Source of the DNA: Aphelidium insulamus
Lineage: Eukaryota > Aphelidiomycota > Aphelidea > Aphelidiaceae
Length of the DNA: 64,000 nt
Reading direction: 5' to 3'
Assembly: GCA_036784855.1 (NCBI GenBank)
Contig: JAZDSV010000006.1
Location: 97,001-161,000, forward strand
In this document: positions 1-12,007 of the stretch, piece by piece
Position numbering within the stretch: the first letter of the stretch is position 1
How the letters are laid out: the number at the start of each line of letters is the position of its first letter
Position numbers and translations under genes: made by a program
The notes under the pieces: generated by a model
The model's input: only the letters and a program-made list of their open reading frames with translations
What the model was told of the DNA's origin: nothing
The model's database searches: none

Positions 1-1176
1 AAAACCTTTCAAGCCAAATTGCCAAAACTTACACCGCGCTTTCCATCATGGCCCTAGCAATTAATATATGGACATGAACGATCATAGCAGTAACACGGAC
101 CTTGAACCCAACATACTGCAAATCAATGTTTGAAAAGGTATCTGGTCCGTGCCAGTCGGAGGAAATCAATTTGATCAAAACATAGCGGCCGAATTGCGGC
201 TTGGCAAACCGCTGCTGAACTGAGTACCCGAATTGAGAGCTGAGACGGAAGTAAGCAGCGGGAAGCAGCGCCGTGGATGGTATCGTAGTCGGTTTGCCTC
301 GCCGATGTGCCCGCGACCATTCCTTGTACTTTTTCATGGACATGCCGTCGAATGCTCGTGTAGACTCGATGTCAATCGGTTGGCTGTCCACGAATATGAG
401 ACCGTCCTTGCACGGTGCTGTGAACCCTAAGTCGCCATATTACTACGTGATGGAACTGTATGTTCACGCTGCCATATTTTACCTGATGCCGGAGCCTTAA
501 TGACAAACGAAGTCATTGCAAAGCAGGCACTAGATGCAAATGCATCTGGCTTATGCCGCAACAAAATGTTTACATTGCGTCCTCGGACAGAGCAATAGAC
601 CGTCGTATCGTTCCGAAGCACGTTTGCTACCGGATAAGTGGGTCCTGCATGTGTCACTATATGAAATGACAAGTGCATTCGATGATAATTGAGTATGTAT
701 GTGTAAGTGTCAGTGCATGAGGATACCACGTGACAAAGATGCATTACGCACCGTACTCTCCGCCATCGCTCTTGACCACTTCAAATAGCAGCGGTCGCAC
801 CGGCCACGAAGTTGAAATAGATTTTTGTTGGGAGCTGGCAGTGTTGTCCGCACTGGCCCGGTTCTCAGCGTCGGCGTTGCTGTCAACAATCATATCATCT
901 ATAGGAGGTAGGTCGGAGTGCAGAGTGGGTGGACTAATGTGAAATACCAGACGGTGAAGCGTCGGCCACGTCAGACCGAGAGCTGCCATTGGTGCCGTTG
1001 GCGGTGGTGTCCCGCCGTGACGAGCCGGCAACAGCATTACGGGAGGCGTAGTATTGCAGATAGTCAATGGCGACCGCGTTCCGCTGCTCGGCACCATCAT
1101 TGAATTCATCGTCACCGCTGTCTGACGACGAGTCCGTGCCCGCAATGTAGGCAGCCGCGCTGTCGGGAATGCGCAT
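1..1176 (-). CDS. Conserved protein, unrecognised family (3' end off window)
   Basis: Model: join of 977-1176, 752-933, 483-644, 101-426 and 35-53 on the minus strand, continuing left of base 1. Introns are 43, 107, 56 and 47 nt; a further donor (GTGTAAG) begins at 34. Phases agree throughout, giving at least 296 residues. The N-terminal 120 residues are acidic and low-complexity (SSSDSGDDE). After that the text is dense and looks conserved: PLLFEVVKSDGGEYGPTYP, VRGRNVNILLRH, FVIKAPASGFTAPCKDGLIF, RAFDGMSMKKYKEW, then FGRYVLIKLIS and NIDLQYVGFKG. The last words recall beta-sandwich (DOC or discoidin-like) domains that end in an 'IDLQYVGF' strand, but I cannot name the family. The first 43-nt intron uses a weak donor (GTCTGA), also seen in the NAP1 gene. 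Confidence that this is a real gene is high; function is unknown. Confidence 0.75.
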
Positions 1177-1299
1177 CGTTGTGTTTGTGCCGAAATTTAC
1201 AGATGGGTGTCACAAGCAGGCTCACGTGGTTTGCAAATTTCCTGTTTGGAACAATATAAATAAATGAATAATATATAAGTATAATATATATATATATGT

Positions 1300-2243
1300 T
1301 TATAGTACACTGGCATCGCTGAGAATACGGTGCGTTAGAATGGCTTCCCGCGTCAAGTGTCGGTACGGGCAGCCGCTCTCGGAATCGGCAAGGAGTGATA
1401 GCTCACGGCGCAAACGAAAATCAGAGCAGTTTTGACACTGTGCCATATCGCACTTGCTTTCAAACTCGGCGCCAGGCGGTAGCACATTCTCTTCCAACCA
1501 TAGACGCTCCAGTTGGCAGGATGTGTTGTTGAGCTCCGTTGGATTGTCGGGAATTATTTGGATCTGCAATGATTAGCTTCATCAATGGTATTGAAGCACA
1601 AGCATCTAGCCGTAAACATACATTGAGACAACAGATAGGGTATATATACATACACCGAGACATATATATATATATATATATATGCCTTGAACCATATAGT
1701 ACCAGTATCACGTACCATGATGAGATGACCGCAATAGGCACCGCCAACAGTCAAGTTGAAAATTCGCACTGTGACCGTGGCCTGGATGGCATAGTCCTTC
1801 AGCACCACCTGTGTGCCATCTAGGCGACAATGTAATCGCGTCGCACTTCCCTTGCGCCACTTCAGTAGCATGGCCTCTTCGAACGCCTTGTCCACCACCA
1901 GCACCGTGTCCTTGGAGCCGGTATGCTGCGCGGACCCTTGAGACAGCAGTACCATTTTGTCGCGCACGTCACCAAGTTGGATATCAGCATTGCTCGTAGT
2001 CACGTCTCCGGTAGTGTCGCGAGTCACGTCACGGCAGTACGTGCGCAGCATCGTGTGATACTGACCAGCAGATGTAGCGGGTGGCGTGGTCTCGCCGGGT
2101 GGAATTACTGCTTCAGGCAGCCGATACAGCTTGCAGTGTGCCTGGTACTTGGCATCGCCTGCCAGGAGCGCGTGTCGCACTCGCAGATCATTCACCAGCT
2201 GCGTCAGCCTGGACTGCGCCGTGGCCCAGTGCGCGAATAACAT
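1300..2243 (-). CDS. Probable secreted or luminal protein, unknown family
   Basis: Two exons, 1716-2243 and 1300-1563, are joined across a 152-nt intron (1564-1715) that carries a (TA)n tract; phase 0. The first in-frame ATG is at 2243. The open frame continues upstream for a few hydrophobic codons without an ATG, so a short 5' exon may be missing. The N-terminus (MLFAHWATAQSRL) is hydrophobic and ends in A-x-A/Q, like a signal peptide. The C-terminal third is Cys-containing (ESKCDMAQCQNCSDFRLRRE, then GCPYRHL), compatible with disulphides. About 263 residues. There are no transmembrane segments after the start. I do not recognise the family. Confidence 0.6.
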
Positions 2244-2848
2244 CAGTATTGAGATGCTGAATGAGTTGCCCAACAAATGTGTATTATATTGCCTGAATTA
2301 ACCTTTTTACATTGGGCCCCTGGAAATTGTGCCAAAGAGTACTATTACCAACTCATGTAACAGAAAGGCCACAGAAACTTGTATATAAGCATTCAATGTG
2401 TGCAAATATTAAATATATTCAAGTATACACGCATATTCAAGCATTCAAGTATAATGGTGACCCCTCAAACTGCTTGGATATCTGCACGAATAGGGTCCCT
2501 TTTTGTATTACGGAAGTTACCAGGCTGTAATGCTTCATATACTCCCGCTAGAGCTCTGTTACTAGGTGATATGTAGTCTTTCAGTGTGAAGGAAAGCTCC
2601 ACTGATGCGTGCTTAAATGCTTCCACCATTGAACATGAAACGACCAATACAGTGTTCTCTGTTGTAATTAATATGTATATAGAGCACCATAATTTCTATA
2701 TATTGCCTTCAAGTGAAGGAAAGCCGCACTATGTGTGTGCGTGTGTGTGCTTGTAGCTTCCATTGTATTTAATGACCAGTAATGCAGAGAGCACAGAACA
2801 ATCACAGCAAGCATCATTTGCCATCTTTGCGCGCGCAGCTGTGAGTGA
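2244..2848. other. Intergenic region between two divergent genes
   Basis: This is the shared upstream region of the secreted-protein gene (minus strand) and NAP1 (plus strand). It is AT-rich, with short TG/CA runs near 2728-2760. The short open frames show no conserved words or plausible splice structure. No RNA gene was seen. Confidence 0.5.
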
Positions 2849-4541
2849 ATGTTATCCGCAGCCACTGCCGACAAGCCCGCACCCGCCTCTGCCGCACCCT
2901 CCGCCTCCGCCTCCTCGTCCATCGCACCAGCCAGTGGTGCAGGCAAGTGCTGTCATGCTGTCTGCGTTGTTGCTGTTGTATTAATGCTCTGCGCAGTCGA
3001 CATCAAAAGCGCGCGATCTTCCTCGTTCAACGCGCCCACACCGGCCAACACCCCGTCCGCCGCATCTGCCGCGTCCAGTGCGCTGCAAAAATTTTCTCTT
3101 GCCAGTGAGAAGGGAGGAGTGCGTGGTGGTGCTGCAAGTAGTTCAGACTCATTCTCGGCCGCCACATCTCGCGCACAGCAAGCTCCATTCGCAATGCCCG
3201 CCAACATGCCAGGTACCTTAATATAATATCTATATATATATATATATATACTAATGTCTTTAAAGCGGATATTGCCGCTGCCATGGCACAGAATCCCCAG
3301 ATGATGCAGGCGCTGCAGGGGCGCCTGGAGGGACTTGTCGGCAAGTCTAGCGGGTACATCGAGTCGCTGCCGGCACCCGTGAAGCGTCGACTTAATGCAC
3401 TGAAGCAGCTGGTGCACACCCAGGCCGACCTGGAGGCCAAGTTCCGTCTGGAGGTGCTCGAGTTGGAAAAGAAGTATCTGAAGATGTACTCGCCGCTCTA
3501 CAGCAAGGTCTGATCTACTCTGTAGTATGCCGCTGTCTAATACGTCACTCTTATTTCTATCGTGCAGCGCTCCTTGATTATCCAGGGCAAGTATGAGCCG
3601 ACGGATGCCGAGTGCGAGGTGGAAGACTCTGATGTCGACGATGATGAGGCCGAGGAGGATGACGATGGCGCCAAGGCGGACGCAGAGACTGCGCAGCCCT
3701 CCGTTCCCGCACCGTTCGACGAAAACGTCAAGGGCGTGCCCGAGTTTTGGCTGACAGTGTTCAAGACGTCGCCCATTCTGGAGCAGCTGATCACTGAGCG
3801 TGACGAGGGGGCACTCGTGCATCTGATTGATGTGCGCGCCAGCTACGCCGACTCGGACCTGGAGTTGAACCTGGAATTCGAGTTTGCGCCGAATGACTAC
3901 TTCACCGACGCCGTGCTGACCAAATCGTACCAGCTGAAGAATGAGGTGGACCCCGACTTTGAGGTAAATTCATTCAGTACGATTCATGCATATCTTATAA
4001 TACCTTGAAGGATATTACATTTGGTCGCGCCACCGGCTGCACCATCAACTGGAAACCGGGCAAGGACCTGACAAAGACGGTGGAGATGCGCAAGCAGCGT
4101 CACAAGAGTTCGCAAAAGACGCGCATTGTGAAGAAGACCGTGCCGGCCGAGTCATTCTTTAACTTTTTTGAGCCGCCCACACTGCCCGATGACTTTGACG
4201 AGGAGGAGGACGAGGAGCAGTTGGACGCGTTCGAGGACGCTCTAGAAACGGACTATGAGATTGCGGACCACTTTGTGGAGGCCATCATCCCGCGGGCCGT
4301 CGACTGGTTCACCGGCAAAGCGCTGGACAACTATCAGGATGACGATCAGGAAGACGACGACGATGAGGAGGACGGTGACCACGACGGATACTCTGACGAA
4401 GACGACGACGACGACGACGAGAGTGATGACAGTGACAAGGGAACCGCAAATGCAGCATCTGCGCGCAACAATAACACCAGCACGCAGAATGCCGTCGCTG
4501 GCACCGCTGACAAGCCGGCGCCCGAATGCAAGCAGCAATAG
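2849..4541 (+). CDS. NAP1: Nucleosome assembly protein 1 family histone chaperone
   Basis: Exons are 2849-2942, 2997-3212, 3266-3507, 3568-3963 and 4011-4541, giving 492 residues. The NAP domain covers about residues 110-410: the long dimerisation helix with LEKKYLKMYSPLYSK, then GVPEFWLTVFKTSPILEQLI, LEFEFAPNDYFTDAVLTKSY, a GCTINWKPGKDLT-like earmuff region, SFFNFFEPPTLPDD and YEIADHFVEAIIPRAVDWFTGKA (in two parts). The acidic C-terminal tail (poly-D/E) is typical of NAP1 and binds H2A-H2B. The start is the ATG at 2849, directly preceded by an in-frame TGA. Intron 1 (2943-2996) has a GC donor (GCAAGT), is 54 nt long and stop-free, so retention would keep frame. The second intron contains a (TA)n tract. 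Nuclear and cytoplasmic histone shuttle. Confidence 0.95.
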
Positions 4542-4590
4542 CGGCCTCAAGTTGGCACACGCTCACGCTCACAGTACACTCGCACCTGCA

Positions 4591-4593
<3 letters not shown>

Positions 4594-4631
<38 letters not shown>
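4594..4631. repeat. (CA)n microsatellite
   Basis: About 19 CA dinucleotides lie between the NAP1 stop and the BUD31 start, probably in the NAP1 3' UTR. Confidence 0.95.
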
Positions 4632-4632
<1 letters not shown>

Positions 4633-4713
4633 CACAGTCAATACAAGCATATTGCAGTATTTCTGTACAAATATTGTGTATACTTGTAATGTGTATCTGA
4701 TCCACATTCAATC

Positions 4714-5272
4714 ATGCCAAAGATCCGCCGCAGCCGGACAAAACCGCCGCCGGAAGGCTGGGAGCACGTGGAGCCGACCCTGATGGAGCTGGAGCGCAAG
4801 ATGCGCGAAGGTGCGTACTGCTTGCGTGCGTGCGTGTATGGCAGCCAGTGTAGTGACGTGGCGACGCAGCCGAGAATAAGCCGCACGACGGCCTGCGCAA
4901 GAACGAGTCGCTGTGGCCGATATTCCGGCTGCACCACCAGCGGTCGCGCTACATATATGACCTGCACTATAAGCGGAAAGCCATCTCCAAAGAGCTGTAC
5001 GACTACTGCTTGAAGGAGGGCTACGCGGACGCCAACCTGATTGCCAAGTGGAAGAAGGTTCGTGTCCATGTAATCTGTACTTATCTCTTCGTGTCCCATT
5101 AACTCTTCTCTCCGTGCAGCCCGGCTACGAGAATGTGTGCTGCGTGCGGTGCATACAGACCAAAGACACCAACTACGGCACCACTTGCATATGCCGCGTG
5201 CCGAAAGCAAAACTGGAGCAAGACCGGCTGATCGAGTGTATTCATTGCGGCTGCCGTGGCTGCGGCGGTTAA
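4714..5272 (+). CDS. BUD31: G10/BUD31 spliceosome protein
   Basis: Exons are 4714-4810, 4870-5057 and 5120-5272; introns are 59 and 62 nt. The product has 145 residues, against 144 in human. Nearly the whole length matches the G10 family: [87 protein letters not shown] and the Cys-rich zinc-binding end with [18 protein letters not shown] and [12 protein letters not shown]31 is a core component of the activated spliceosome. It fits a genome this rich in introns. Confidence 0.98.
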
Positions 5273-5430
5273 GCGCGGCTCTCCTTTTGCATCATATAAA
5301 AGCGCCTATATGTCTTATATACCATATGTACGTATACATATATACAAATGCAATATGCGCAAGTGTGCAGTGGATGGCTGAATATGATCATTATTGCTGC
5401 TGTCATAGTTGCCAGTGAGAGCGGTTGCGC

Positions 5431-7073
<1,643 letters not shown>

Positions 7074-7676
7074 TTTGTACTGTGCTTGGCTTTTTACACC
7101 AGGGTTTGTCTAATACTATAGTATTAGAGCTCGAAATTACAGAGCCTTTACACAAGGGCTTTATGGACTGCTACTGAAAAAGCCTTATATTGAACCACCT
7201 CCTGCTAACATCATTCTTATTCAATTACTATCGTTAGTAATGTAGATAATATGTACTACCTTGCTCCGTACTCCCATTGCATACTTGATGGGGGGATTTT
7301 TCACATATTTCACACACACAAATCCATGCCGTTAACCAATGCTTCAATGAGTGACATATTAGAACGACCTCATTACTCTCTCAGTAATGCTAACAGATTA
7401 TCAACAAGCGCCAATTCCGTGCATTCTGGGCGTCTGTGAACACACTTATACAGTATGCAATTGCATGCTTATATGACACAGCACAGCATAACTAGCTATA
7501 TAGCCTTTGTGGCCTTTGTAGTGTCCCGTGTGCATTGAACTTGTACATATGTATGCAGCTTGTAGTGCCCATGTGAGAGTTGTTTGTGGCGACTACATGT
7601 CCAGTCAGCCCACGCACACACTTCATACCTTCCACCACACTATACCATACCATACCACACCACCACACCACACCAC
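7074..7676. other. Intergenic region between RVB1 and the AIP-like gene
   Basis: Divergent upstream region. The 70 bases before 7677 are a pyrimidine-rich run of CACACCAC-type repeats, probably 5' UTR. The open frame of the AIP-like gene extends 31 codons upstream of 7677, but those codons are repeat-like, so I treat them as untranslated. Nothing else was recognised. Confidence 0.5.
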
Positions 7677-8885
7677 ATGCCCTCCACGCAGCTGCCGGTG
7701 CCCATTGTAGAGGATCGCGGCATACTGAAACTGTTGCTGCAGCCTGGCGACCCATGTAAGCCATTCCCCCGGTGGCAGCGCGGCTCCAAGGCCACATTCC
7801 ACTACCGCGTCTACTCCATCCCCTTCAAAGACACCACCAACGCCGACGACTGGTTCAAGGGCGGCCAGAGTGTGGTGCGGCTGGATCTGGCGGCAGATGA
7901 CGCCGCCACCGCCCACAGCCACGATCCCTCGCAGCCGCCGGACCGCGTGGACCCTAATCGCCGCATGCTGGTGGGGGACTCGCGGCGCTGGGACCGGGCG
8001 CCGTTCGAGCTGCGCATGGGCCGTGGCTTCAGCTGCCAGATGATGGAGCTGGCGGTGCGTACGATGCGCGTGGGCGAGCAGGCGCGCTTCTTTTGCCTGC
8101 CGTCGTACGCCGAGTCCTACATCCAGCTGGAGGCGACGTTGCGTGAGGAGCGTCGGCGTCGGTGTCGACACCCGCACTCACACGCCCATGATGAAGATCA
8201 TCACGGTGATTCCCATGCGCATCACCGGTGTGCCGCGCACGGGATGGACGCGGCCAACGAGCGCGATCTGTACGACCTGTTTGGGTGTTCGCTGGAGCTG
8301 CAGGTGGAGCTCTTGTCCGCCGAGGAGCCTGGCACGTACACGCAAGAGCCGTGGGAGATGGGTGCGGCGGAGCGCGTCAAGGCCGCTGTGGACCTGAAGA
8401 GCGCCGGCAATGCACTGTTTGCGTCGCGCCAGTACGCCGAGGCCATTCAGCGGTACAAGCGGGCGCTGGGCATGCTGGAGCCGCTGGAAAGGCGCGGTGC
8501 ACAGCCGCCTGGCGCACCAGATGATATCGGCACGACGATACCGCAAGAGGTGACGGCCACGGGTCTTGCATGCCGACTCAACATGGTGGCCTGCTTCCTA
8601 AAGACTGAACAGCACGATTTGGCCGTGCAGCTGGCCACCATTGTGCTGGACAGTCCGGCCGGTGCGGACAATGTAAAGGCACTCTTCAGACGGGCACAGG
8701 CACGGCTCCGTATTGGACGTGATCTGGAACTGGTCAAGGCAGATTTGGACCGCGTCTGCAAATTGGCACGCTCGAGAGGCTTGCCTGTACCAGCTGAAAT
8801 GGTCGACGAGCTGCGTCTCTACCACGAAAAGATGGCCTTGGCTGACACCCGGCACCGGCAAATGTATGCCAACATATTTCAGTAG
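7677..8885 (+). CDS. AIP: AIP-like immunophilin/TPR co-chaperone
   Basis: Single-exon gene of 402 residues. The N-terminal half resembles the FKBP-like domain of aryl-hydrocarbon-receptor-interacting protein: GSKATFHYRVYSI, FELRMGRGFSCQMMELAVRTM, VGEQARFFC. The hinge LLSAEEPGTYTQEPWEM is a close match to the AIP signature PGTYxQxPWxM. Three TPR motifs follow (residues about 235-385): SAGNALFASRQYAEAIQRYK, LNMVACFLKTEQHDLAVQL, NVKALFRRAQARLRIGRD. A His-rich insertion (HPHSHAHDEDHHGDSHAHH) sits between domains at about residues 163-182. Family members bind Hsp90 through the TPR. The peptidyl-prolyl isomerase residues are likely absent, as in AIP. Orthology to AIP versus another FKBP-TPR protein is inferred from the hinge motif. 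Confidence 0.8.
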   Translation: MPSTQLPVPIVEDRGILKLLLQPGDPCKPFPRWQRGSKATFHYRVYSIPFKDTTNADDWFKGGQSVVRLDLAADDAATAHSHDPSQPPDRVDPNRRMLVGDSRRWDRAPFELRMGRGFSCQMMELAVRTMRVGEQARFFCLPSYAESYIQLEATLREERRRRCRHPHSHAHDEDHHGDSHAHHRCAAHGMDAANERDLYDLFGCSLELQVELLSAEEPGTYTQEPWEMGAAERVKAAVDLKSAGNALFASRQYAEAIQRYKRALGMLEPLERRGAQPPGAPDDIGTTIPQEVTATGLACRLNMVACFLKTEQHDLAVQLATIVLDSPAGADNVKALFRRAQARLRIGRDLELVKADLDRVCKLARSRGLPVPAEMVDELRLYHEKMALADTRHRQMYANIFQ

Positions 8886-8914
8886 AGTAGAGTTATACAA
8901 ACGATGTTCTCTAT

Positions 8915-8937
8915 TCTCTCTCTCTCTCTCTCTCTCT
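8915..8937. repeat. (TC)n microsatellite
   Basis: About 11 TC units lie in the 85-bp gap between two convergent genes. Confidence 0.9.
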
Positions 8938-8970
8938 ATCCCTCTAGACACACATCACCACACCACCAAA

Positions 8971-11028
8971 CTACAAGTCCTGCACGAATGCACTCGAGTC
9001 TACAGCGGGCGAACTGCCACTGCCGGCGGGATCGACCTGGTTGCGGCGGTGCGACGAAGTTGACGACTTTTTGCTCTTCTTCACCGCCTTCATGGCCGGC
9101 TTGACGGATGTGAGCACCTGCAGCCGCTCGCTCATAAAGTAGGGCCGGGTGTCGCTGCCGTCGTTGCGCTCGCAGTCCTCGCAAAAGCACAGGAATATCG
9201 TGTCGATTGTCATGTCGTACACGTACATGAACACACCAGCCACCACGTACGCAAGCGCCATAATCACCACCACGGAGGCGGCAATGTAATTCAGCGGATT
9301 CTCCGCGTAATAGTACTTTAGCCAGTAGTAGGCACCGCACCCCGTTAGGCACACCACCGACACCTTGCTCAAGAACAGAATGAATCCGGCCACGGCATCC
9401 ACCGCTACCAGCCTGACTGCATTACGAACCAGCAGCTGGAAGGCCTGCTTGGCCGACTGACAGAATGGCGTGCCGTAGATGGCCATCTCAATGTATGCGT
9501 TCTTGTTGATGAACTTGAACACGCGCTCCACACAGGCAAAGCAGCACTGACAGCATGCCAGCACACCTTTGGTCAGCTTGTTGTTGGCACCTCCGGCGCG
9601 ACGCAACTGCCGCTCCACCATGAACAATGCGAAGCGAATGGCGCGCACCACGGCGATCAGAAGGGATCCGAGGGCCACCGAGCCCAGATTGTACCTGATG
9701 GTGCGCCACAGCGACCGCAACACTGGTCGTGGCGGCAACGCATTCTTGTCACGGCACCAGTACCTGGGACTGATTAGACACTACTCTCTACTTTTAGCAC
9801 GTAGTGGCATACCAGGTGGCAACAGCGCCGGCCAGTGTGCACTGATTTATGCCGCTGATGAATTGCTGCGCCCAAAACAGCCCAAACAAATGGTACCACT
9901 GCAAATACTTTAACACGTCCATGTCAAACTGCTGGTCGGCAATAGAGGGAGAGCCGGATGCCGACGCCAAGTACAGCTCCACCACCACCCAGAACGCAAA
10001 CAGCACCAGCATCGCCGTGAACCCGGTGATGGGGAAGAGCAGCATCGCGGGCATCGAGCGCACCACAGTGGAAGCCTCCTTGACAATCTGGATGGCGACA
10101 CGCAGCCGACTCCGCAGTGCCACCAGAATCAGGTCAAACACGGCGGCCAACACCACGGCCACGATGAACATGCCGAAAAAGGTGCGCTCTTCACGTGCCG
10201 TGGAGTCGGTCTCGACGCCGGCGCTCAGATTAGCATCCACCTTGTCCCGCCACGTGAAATACATGAACACGGCAAATCCATTGAGTGCCAGCAGTGCCAC
10301 CATTATCACGGACCTGTGGGTTAACAATATATCGGGAAAAGACAAGATTGAAAGCTATAACCACACTATATGCACCAATTATGTATAGACATGTACACGT
10401 ATACACTACACAACTATGCACTACATCTACACATACACGTACTACACAACTAACTACAATACATACCACACAAAGAAGCCGGCAAAGTAGCGCAGGACCA
10501 GCAGCCAGAGCATGCAGAGCGCGGCCGCAATACCGGCAAACGCCAGGAACCACCGCCACGTACGCGCAAAGTCCCCGACTACCTGCCGCGCCGTCTCCTG
10601 GCCGCTCATGATGGCCAGCGCCGCGTTGCCGCCGATACCCGTGGCAGCCGCAATTGTGGCGTTTGCCTGGATCAGCGCCGTCAGATTGCTGTAGTCTGCG
10701 GGGAAACAGCGGTAGAGGACGGGAGTGCTCTTGTACACGAACAGCGGACACTCGCCCGCGGCCACCAGCTGCTGCATCTCGGCATCGTCCGCCGGCTGTT
10801 TGTTGCGCGCGCAAATCACGTCGGCGTAGGTGGCGGGGACCGCGGTCTGTGCGGGACACTTGTCCACGCAGACCTGGACGGCGTCCGCGGAGAACGGGTT
10901 CGTGAAGTAGAGATACGGCCGGCTGGTCAGGTCTTGCTGGCCGGCCGCCGAGTTGTCCCGGCCACACGACTGATTAAAAGAGTCGGTGGGGTATCTGCGG
11001 GTGCGTGTGGGGGTAAGTGCTATATCAT

Positions 11029-11063
<35 letters not shown>

Positions 11064-11233
11064 CATATCACGTACACTAGGGCCACCGGGTCACCCGTGG
11101 AGAAAGCCTGCCACGACAGAACCGCCCAGCCACCGCAAAATATCACAAACAGCAGCAGGAAGAAAATGTCGCGGCAAGATCGATCCGCCACCGGCCCCCT
11201 GAACTCGGGATCGTACTCTACTCTACGACCCAT
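8971..11233 (-). CDS. Choline-transporter-like protein (SLC44/CTL, PNS1 family)
   Basis: Minus-strand exons are 11076-11233, 10467-10994, 9813-10313 and 8971-9763; introns are 81, 153 and 49 nt. The product has 659 residues. It begins MGRRVEYDPEF, followed by the family motif CRDIFFLLLFVIFCGGW (TM1). A large extracellular loop has paired cysteines (CGRDNS, CVDKCPAQ, CFPADY). About nine further TM segments carry the CTL signatures WYWCRDKN, SLWRTIRYNLGSVALGSLL, KNAYIEMAIYGTPFC and YYYAENPLNYIA. The C-terminus is Ser/Lys-rich and cytosolic. Exon 1 splices at GTACGT in phase 2 to give DPVALVYPTDSFNQSCG. Family members move choline or ethanolamine across plasma or mitochondrial membranes. Confidence 0.93.
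11028..11063. repeat. (CA)n/(TA)n compound microsatellite in intron
   Basis: About 10 CA units followed by about 8 TA units, inside the first intron of the CTL gene. Confidence 0.9.
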
Positions 11234-11467
11234 ATGCGTGTGCGTGTATGTGCGCGTGCGTGATACTTGGGTGGAGCCTCGTGGAATTTGCGCCTGCGAG
11301 GAATGTGTGTGCAGCACAACGAAAGCGGGGACGAAATTTGTTATGGCGCCAGTTGGTTCCGTGGCGCAACCTAACAATTTGCCTGGCAACGATCCCTTGC
11401 CGATCTATGTATGTGCATGTGCAAGTAGTGTAGAGGAATGCAACATGGTGCATACGTCTATATTAAA

Positions 11468-12007
11468 TTATACACTAGGTAATGCCAGCCAGTCCTCCGC
11501 TCCGAGTTGTGCGGCTTCAAAAGCGCGATCAATATCTCGTGGATTCTCAAAAAGCTTCACCAAGTCGAGCCATTCAACATAACTTTCCACTTCCCCGGGT
11601 ATCGGTATCGGTGATATCATCGCAGCAGCGGTTCTGGCTTTAGCGGCCTTACGTTCGGCATATTGAGAGGTTTCGTAATTGACGTAGACTTGGCGCTGTT
11701 CTTCAATAAATATGTTGCTTGACTTTGTATCGCCGAGCAAATATGCTTGTCCAGCGATGAATGCGCGATAAAGCTGCTTCTGCGCATCAGCAGGCAAATT
11801 ATACGATTTCCGGCTGCTCGCTGGCGCGCTTGGATATCCATTCAAGTTGTAGGTTGGCAACGACGCGTCCGGGCCAGTCACAAAATGCTCCATATGCGAC
11901 GAGGCTTCGTCCACCGATGCTCTTGTTGGGGGCGCTGCAGCGCTACGGCACAGCAATGTACCCAACAGCGCGGTAGCCTTGATCAAGGCGGAGCGCGTGA
12001 TCTTCAT
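11468..12007 (-). CDS. Small secreted protein, unknown
   Basis: Intronless frame of 179 residues from the ATG at 12007. The N-terminus MKITRSALIKATALLGTLLC is a basic-plus-hydrophobic signal peptide, with likely cleavage near SAAA. The mature part is polar with no Cys pairs and no TM: it contains MEHFVTGPDASLPTYNLNG, QKQLYRAFIAGQAYLLGD, YVEWLDLVKLFENPRDIDR and ends GAEDWLALPSV. The frame is open 25 codons further upstream, but that extension would bury the signal peptide. No family recognised. It could be a secreted or vacuolar protein. Confidence 0.65.
   Translation of the reverse strand: MKITRSALIKATALLGTLLCRSAAAPPTRASVDEASSHMEHFVTGPDASLPTYNLNGYPSAPASSRKSYNLPADAQKQLYRAFIAGQAYLLGDTKSSNIFIEEQRQVYVNYETSQYAERKAAKARTAAAMISPIPIPGEVESYVEWLDLVKLFENPRDIDRAFEAAQLGAEDWLALPSV

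Noticed and set aside
934-947. A possible 14-nt intron in the first gene
   Set aside because: A 43-nt intron ending at the same acceptor (donor GTCTGA at 976) keeps frame and fits the local size range.
43-1103. Plus-strand open frames over the first kilobase
   Set aside because: They are shadows of the spliced minus-strand gene, which shows consistent phases and constrained text.
4346-4550. Minus-strand frames opposite the NAP1 acidic tail (poly-Ser, poly-Val)
   Set aside because: They are the reverse reading of GAC/GAG repeats in a well-supported exon.
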